Positions 5,255 through 8,432 of a DNA stretch of 8,432 nucleotides are shown here, in pieces; the first letter of the stretch is position 1; every line of letters begins with the position of its first letter. Origin of the DNA: Candidatus Fermentibacterota bacterium (lineage in GTDB: Bacteria > Fermentibacterota > Fermentibacteria > Fermentibacterales > Fermentibacteraceae); contig JAKLEF010000079.1 of the NCBI GenBank assembly GCA_022703195.1, positions 1-8,432 of the forward strand. The letters are read 5' to 3'. The notes under the pieces were generated by a model. That model was given only the letters and a program-made list of their open reading frames with translations, made no database searches and had not been told where the DNA came from. The translations under genes and the position numbers were made by a program.

Positions 5255-6457
5255 TTGGACAGGGAACTGCTGTTCTCGGCCCGCGCCAGATCAATGAAGA
5301 GATCCGTGATCCGCGAACTCCTGAAGCTCACGTCCAACCCCGAGATCATCTCCTTCGCCGGAGGCCTCCCCGCTCCCGAGACCTTCCCCGTGGCCGAGGT
5401 CGCCATGGCCACCAACAAGGTCCTCTGGGAGGAGTCCGACAAGGCTCTGCAGTACGGCTCCACCGAGGGCGACATGCGCCTGCGGCAGGACCTGGCCGAT
5501 CTCATGAAGCAGGACGGCACGCCGGCCGATCCCTCGAACATCCTGGTGACCGTGGCCTCCCAGCAGGGGCTCGACTTCGTCGGCAAGATATTCCTCGACC
5601 CCGGTGACACCTGCGTCGTGGGCCTCCCGACCTACCTCGGCGCCCTCCAGGCGTTCCGCAGCTACCAGGGAAGGCCCGTCGGGGTTCCCCTGGACGACCA
5701 CGGGATGCGGCCCGACATGCTCGCCGACATCATCCGCAGGCTCGAATCCGAGAACAGAAGACCCAAGTTCATATACGTCATCCCCGACTTCCAGAACCCC
5801 GCGGGGGTAACCATCCCCGAGAACAGACGCCGCGAGATCATCCGCATCGCCCGGGAGGGCGGCTACCTGATCATCGAGGACACTCCCTACAGGCAGCTCC
5901 GCTACACCGGCAAGCACGAGCCCACATTCCAGTCGATGGCTCCCGACTCCGTCCTCTCCCTCTATACCTTCTCGAAGATCCTCATGCCGGGCTTCCGCCT
6001 GGGCTGGGCCTACGGGCCGGACTGGATCATCGACAAGATGGTCATGGCCAAGCAGGGGACGGACCTCTGCTCACCTCCGTTCAACCAGGCGATAGCGCAC
6101 CATGTGATGGCGAGCGGAGCCCTGCAGAAGGGCCTCGTGAAGACGATCGAGCTCTACGCCAGGCGGCGCGAGCTGATGCTCAGCTGCCTCGACAACCACC
6201 TCCTCGACGTCCCCGGGATCAAGTGGACGAAGCCCGAGGGCGGCCTGTTCCTCTGGCTGACGCTGCCCGAGGGCATGGACTCCGACGACATGTTCCACGC
6301 CGCCATCCAGGAGAAGGTCGCCTACGTCCCGGGCAGCGCATTCTACCCCGACGAGGACGACCACAGGAGCATGAGGCTGAACTTCAGCTACGCCTCCGAG
6401 ATGCAGATCTGCGAGGGCGTGAAGAGGCTGAGCGCGCTGATACACAAGCAGGGGTAA
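5255..6457 (+). CDS. PLP-dependent aminotransferase, class I/II (2-aminoadipate/LysN-like)
   Basis: The 400-residue protein is a complete fold-type I aminotransferase. The substrate-binding segment is IISFAGGLPAPETFP (residues 31-45), the YGSTEG motif is at 67-72, PDFQNPAG carries Asn181, IIEDTPY carries the PLP-ring Asp209, and FSKILMPGFRLGW carries the PLP lysine Lys241 and Arg248. Arg374 in SMRLNFSY should bind the substrate carboxylate. This motif set is typical of the LysN/kynurenine-aminoadipate group, whose members transaminate 2-aminoadipate, branched-chain or aromatic amino acids with 2-oxoglutarate. There is no N-terminal DNA-binding domain, so it is not a MocR regulator. The gene stands alone, with its own promoter and a strong terminator. 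Family is secure; the preferred substrate cannot be read from sequence. Confidence 0.93.
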   Translation: MDRELLFSARARSMKRSVIRELLKLTSNPEIISFAGGLPAPETFPVAEVAMATNKVLWEESDKALQYGSTEGDMRLRQDLADLMKQDGTPADPSNILVTVASQQGLDFVGKIFLDPGDTCVVGLPTYLGALQAFRSYQGRPVGVPLDDHGMRPDMLADIIRRLESENRRPKFIYVIPDFQNPAGVTIPENRRREIIRIAREGGYLIIEDTPYRQLRYTGKHEPTFQSMAPDSVLSLYTFSKILMPGFRLGWAYGPDWIIDKMVMAKQGTDLCSPPFNQAIAHHVMASGALQKGLVKTIELYARRRELMLSCLDNHLLDVPGIKWTKPEGGLFLWLTLPEGMDSDDMFHAAIQEKVAYVPGSAFYPDEDDHRSMRLNFSYASEMQICEGVKRLSALIHKQG

Positions 6458-6473
6458 CCGGGCAGGCCCGGTT
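6456..6473 (+). other. Hairpin overlapping the aminotransferase stop codon
   Basis: AACCGGG (6456-6462) pairs perfectly with CCCGGTT (6467-6473) around the loop CAGG. The stem begins within the TAA stop codon and ends 10 bases before the terminator stem. It could protect the 3' end of the mRNA or assist termination. Confidence 0.5.
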
Positions 6474-6483
6474 GGATTCGTCA

Positions 6484-6520
6484 AAGGGCGGGGCTTCGGC
6501 CCCGCCCTTCCTTCAGTTTC
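6484..6520 (+). terminator. Rho-independent terminator of the aminotransferase gene
   Basis: An 11-base-pair perfect stem (6484-6494 with 6499-6509, GC-rich AAGGGCGGGGC arm) is closed by the very stable C(UUCG)G tetraloop and followed by CCTTCAGTTTC. The U tract is weak, but the position 26 bases after the stop and the stem quality make a terminator likely. Confidence 0.8.
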
Positions 6521-6785
6521 GTGACACGAAAATGATAGGTAGCCCGAAGCACGGTTCCCGAAGGGAACCTGCGAGAGGGCGTGTAACCTCTCAGGGTTTT
6601 GATGAATTGGCCGGAGCGCTCTCGAAGGTTTCCTGCGGAAACCTTCTGAGGAAGTACTCTCCGGTCCTCTCGCGGCTTGCCTTGCCAGCAGTCCGAGAGA
6701 TGGCCAGCCTCTGCCGGACCAGCTTGTTCCTGCGGATGCAGGAACAAGCGTGTCGCTTCTTGCTTGTTTCGCCCTGCGAAACAAG
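6515..6785. repeat. Hairpin-dense intergenic island, no gene
   Basis: About 270 bases between two convergent genes hold no convincing gene but a series of perfect inverted repeats: TTTCGT/ACGAAA (6517-6531), GGTTCCC/GGGAACC (6553-6569), GAGAGG/CCTCTC (6573-6592), GAAGGTTTCC/GGAAACCTTC (6624-6646) nested in CCGGAG/CTCCGG (6611-6664), CTCTCG/CGAGAG (6667-6699), GCTTGTTCCTGC/GCAGGAACAAGC (6722-6749) and CTTGTTTCGC/GCGAAACAAG (6763-6785). Four of the arms share a GTTYC core. The outermost two hairpins both read TTTCG-N5-CGAAA. The island may be a non-coding mobile repeat, a structured RNA or a convergent termination zone; I cannot decide from one copy. Confidence 0.6.
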
Positions 6786-6812
6786 GGGGGCCGCCCGGAG
6801 GCGGCCCCCCTT
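6783..6812 (-). terminator. Terminator of the outer-membrane protein gene
   Basis: GGGGGGCCGCC (6785-6795) pairs perfectly with GGCGGCCCCCC (6800-6810) around a four-base loop, extended by AA/TT pairs. Read on the minus strand, the 11-13 base-pair stem begins 18 bases after the TGA at 6830-6832 and is followed by TTGTTTCG, which fits a rho-independent terminator. It may also stop plus-strand read-through. Confidence 0.78.
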
Positions 6813-6829
6813 CCTGCAACCCCTGAGTA

Positions 6830-7864
6830 TCAGAACGTGTAGGTCGCGGCGAGAGATCCCATGAAGCCGTTCTCGCCGTCCCCGCCGATCATGTAGGGCC
6901 CGTCGTGGAGGAAGCCCTCGGTGATCGTGGCGTCGACCGTGAAGTTGTCCCAGTGGAGGCCGATGCCGAAGTCGGTGTTGAAGTCGGTCGAGAAGCTGTT
7001 CACGTCGCCCTGCGAATCGTACTCGGTATGGCTGGTGGCGCCGGCGCGGAAGGTGATCCACTTGCCGACGTACTGCTCGATGCCGCCGGTGATCCTGGGG
7101 ATTATGACGTGCATCCTGCTGTCCCAGCCCTCGTACGCGTCACCGCTGTATGACGTGCTGATGACCCCGGTGTACACGCCGACCACGACCGCGGTCTGGG
7201 GCGCCACGAAGTGGTTGTGCCCGGCACCGAGGTCCACGGTGATGGAGGTCGCCTTGGCGTCCTCCGTGTCGTCGTCGCCGTCGATCAGCGTGGACATCTG
7301 GACGCCGGCGGAGATGATCGGGAACAGGTTGATGAAGGCATCCTGGTGACCGCGGACGGATGCGCCGACGTTGAGGTAGCTGTCACCGGCCTCGGGATCC
7401 TCGCCTATGGTCTCGGTGGCCTTGCCGTAGCCGAAGCCGATCGCAAGGTCGCTGTAGTCGCCGAACATGCCGACCTCGGTGCCCCAGTTCGCGTCGAATC
7501 CCATGTCCTTCGCGGTTATCTCGACGCCTTCCTCGACTTCGGTGGACTTCTCGTAGTCTAGCCCGACTATCATGCCCCAGGTGCCGGGGTGGTAGAGAAC
7601 CTCGAGCATGTCTCCGTGGTTGATCGTCACGCCCAGGGTCGAGCCGTCGAAGTTCTTCACTAGGCCGAACCAGCCGTCCGCATCCCCGGTCCCGTCTGAC
7701 TGGCCCGTCGCGAACTCGTAGTCGGAGATCGTGCCGGGATAGGCCCACATCTCGACGTAGTCCTCGAGCATCAGCCTGGGGTCGCCGCCGAGGGTCGCCA
7801 GGCGCGGATAGCTCGCCGAGGCGGCCATCGCAAGGACCAGGACGGTTGTCAGTGCCAGCTTCAT
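6830..7864 (-). CDS. Outer-membrane beta-barrel protein (porin-like)
   Basis: The protein has 344 residues. A signal peptide (MKLALTTVLVLAMAASA, cleavage expected after Ala17) is followed by an LGGDPRLMLEDYVEMW...YPGTI stretch. The rest is rich in alternating polar/hydrophobic strands with Gly, Asp, Thr and aromatic residues, separated by acidic loops such as IDGDDDTEDAK, and the chain ends in ATYTF. A terminal Phe at the end of a beta-strand is the outer-membrane assembly signal recognised by BamA. There are no cysteines. The ATG at 7864 was chosen because GGGAGG lies 6 bases upstream and the signal peptide starts there; the upstream in-frame extension lacks such features. It is probably an abundant porin or structural barrel, transcribed alone between its own promoter and terminator. 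No specific substrate can be inferred. Confidence 0.82.
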   Translation of the reverse strand: MKLALTTVLVLAMAASASYPRLATLGGDPRLMLEDYVEMWAYPGTISDYEFATGQSDGTGDADGWFGLVKNFDGSTLGVTINHGDMLEVLYHPGTWGMIVGLDYEKSTEVEEGVEITAKDMGFDANWGTEVGMFGDYSDLAIGFGYGKATETIGEDPEAGDSYLNVGASVRGHQDAFINLFPIISAGVQMSTLIDGDDDTEDAKATSITVDLGAGHNHFVAPQTAVVVGVYTGVISTSYSGDAYEGWDSRMHVIIPRITGGIEQYVGKWITFRAGATSHTEYDSQGDVNSFSTDFNTDFGIGLHWDNFTVDATITEGFLHDGPYMIGGDGENGFMGSLAATYTF

Positions 7865-7896
7865 AGATACCCTCCCGGGCTCGATTTGGGGAAGCC

Positions 7897-7919
7897 GGAC
7901 CACTCCCGCGGAGCGGTCC
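7897..7919 (-). promoter_or_regulatory. 5'-leader stem-loop of the outer-membrane protein mRNA
   Basis: On the minus strand GGACCGCTCC pairs with GGAGTGGTCC around a GCG loop: ten pairs with one G-U. In RNA of the opposite strand that pair would be an A-C mismatch, so the structure belongs to the minus-strand transcript. It begins about 4 bases from the predicted start of transcription, a location where leader hairpins can stabilise porin mRNAs. Confidence 0.5.
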
Positions 7920-7929
7920 CGATGCTGGC

Positions 7930-7959
7930 CGTATATCGCGGTTTCCCGCCGGAAGTCAA
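7930..7959 (-). promoter_or_regulatory. Promoter for the outer-membrane protein gene
   Basis: TTGACT (7959-7954) and TATACG (7935-7930) on the minus strand are 18 bases apart, with five and four of six consensus matches. The start would be near 7923, giving a leader of about 59 bases. Confidence 0.5.
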
Positions 7960-7966
7960 CGATCCC

Positions 7967-8432
7967 TCATACGATGGTCCCGGGCTGGATCACTCCGTTC
8001 TTGGGGATGACGATTATCCCGTCCCTGATGAAGTATCCGTCGCCGTCGAAGAAGTCCAGGGCCTTCTCGTTCACCAGCCTGCTGCCGTCGCCGACCCGGG
8101 CGTTCTTGTCGATGATCGCCCTGCGGATCAGGCAGTTCCCGCCGATTCCGACTGCGGGCTGCCCGGCACCGCCGGGACTCCGGGAGTCGCGGAAGCTCCC
8201 CTCCCAGTAGTCCGAACCCATGTATACGCAGTCCTCGAGCACGGAACCGTCCCTCACCCTGCTCCTCAGGCCGATGATGCTCCGCCGGATGGTAGCGCCG
8301 GAGAGCTCGCTCGCCTCGCAGATCACCGCACTGTCGAGGGTGCAGTTCCTGACGCGGGCGCCCGGCAGCGCCCTTGCTCTCGAGAAGATGGGCACGCCGT
8401 TCTTGAACAGGTCGAGCTGCGGGTTCTCCGAC
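7967..8432 (-). CDS. glgC: Glucose-1-phosphate adenylyltransferase, C-terminal part (partial)
   Basis: The last 154 residues are present; the gene runs off the right edge. The fragment contains PIFSRARALPGARVRNCTLD and SIIGLRSRVRDG, the left-handed beta-helix of ADP-glucose pyrophosphorylases, then YMGSDYWE and, near the end, AIIDKNARVGDG, GYFIRDGIIVIPKNGVIQPGTIV. This closing block matches the IDKNARIG...GIVVI-KNA-I-DGT ending of cyanobacterial and plant-type enzymes more than the enterobacterial form. The enzyme makes ADP-glucose from glucose-1-phosphate and ATP, the committed step of glycogen synthesis; this domain contributes to allosteric control and tetramer contacts. A 102-base gap separates it from the outer-membrane gene on the same strand, and no clear terminator is seen in the gap. 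Confidence 0.92.
   Translation of the reverse strand, partial: SENPQLDLFKNGVPIFSRARALPGARVRNCTLDSAVICEASELSGATIRRSIIGLRSRVRDGSVLEDCVYMGSDYWEGSFRDSRSPGGAGQPAVGIGGNCLIRRAIIDKNARVGDGSRLVNEKALDFFDGDGYFIRDGIIVIPKNGVIQPGTIV

Noticed and set aside
3682..5610. Long open frame giving an 833-residue protein ending at 3109
   Set aside because: Its upstream part is antisense or out of frame to RluD, the prolyl isomerase and the aminotransferase, all with clear motifs. High GC content keeps the shadow frame open. Only the last 190 codons are a gene.
6515..6785. CRISPR array
   Set aside because: The repeated elements are inverted and differ from each other; there are no identical direct repeats with regular spacers and no cas genes.
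6481..6819. Possible protein of about 112 residues on the minus strand in the convergent gap
   Set aside because: The frame spans two terminators and the hairpin island, has no good ribosome-binding site and no recognisable motif. The palindromes explain the sequence better.
7897..7919. Terminator for glgC
   Set aside because: The stem is followed on the minus strand by GGCTTCCCC with no U tract, and it lies downstream of a better promoter match, so a leader hairpin is preferred.

Overview
This is a GC-rich, gene-dense bacterial segment holding the ends of two genes, nine complete protein genes and two tRNA genes. The outer-membrane protein ending in Phe, two lipoprotein-type signal peptides and a SPOR-domain protein indicate a double-membraned organism. 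The N-terminal style of the beta-barrel protein (a short signal peptide, then an LGGDPRL...YPGTI stretch) recalls uncultured phyla of the FCB superphylum such as Fermentibacteria. That placement is an impression from memory, not a search result. Layout from left to right: the last 24 codons of a plus-strand gene (1-76). Then a minus-strand redox operon read right to left: a 46-residue membrane protein with a C-terminal CLEC motif (1440-1580, below the usual ORF size cut), a membrane polyferredoxin of NapH/YccM type (574-1443) and a membrane-anchored TlpA/ResA-like thioredoxin (100-570). The first two overlap by four bases and the last pair are 3 bases apart. Just upstream on the same strand are tRNA-Cys(GCA) and tRNA-Gly(GCC), preceded by a promoter with a perfect TTGACA -35 box. 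Only 37 bases separate tRNA-Cys from the CXXC gene and no terminator is visible, so the tRNAs and the redox genes are probably one transcript. Next, also on the minus strand, is a five-gene cluster with abutting or overlapping ends: parvulin-type prolyl isomerase lipoprotein (4662-5117), RluD-family pseudouridine synthase (3681-4649, TTG start), a small membrane protein faintly like EcfT/CbiQ (3109-3681), truA (2363-3109) and a SPOR-domain lipoprotein (1890-2366). A 137-base divergent promoter region, with -10 boxes overlapping on opposite strands, separates this operon from a plus-strand PLP-dependent aminotransferase of the 2-aminoadipate/LysN type (5255-6457). The aminotransferase converges on a minus-strand beta-barrel protein gene (6830-7864). 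The 372-base gap between them holds no gene. It holds a terminator at each side and, between them, an unusual run of perfect short hairpins with related GTTYC-type arms. The window ends inside the C-terminal half of a glucose-1-phosphate adenylyltransferase gene (glgC), also on the minus strand. The points most worth following are the CXXC protein/polyferredoxin/TlpA operon, which looks like a CcdA-independent route for electrons from the cytoplasm to periplasmic thiols, its apparent co-transcription with tRNA-Cys, and the hairpin island.
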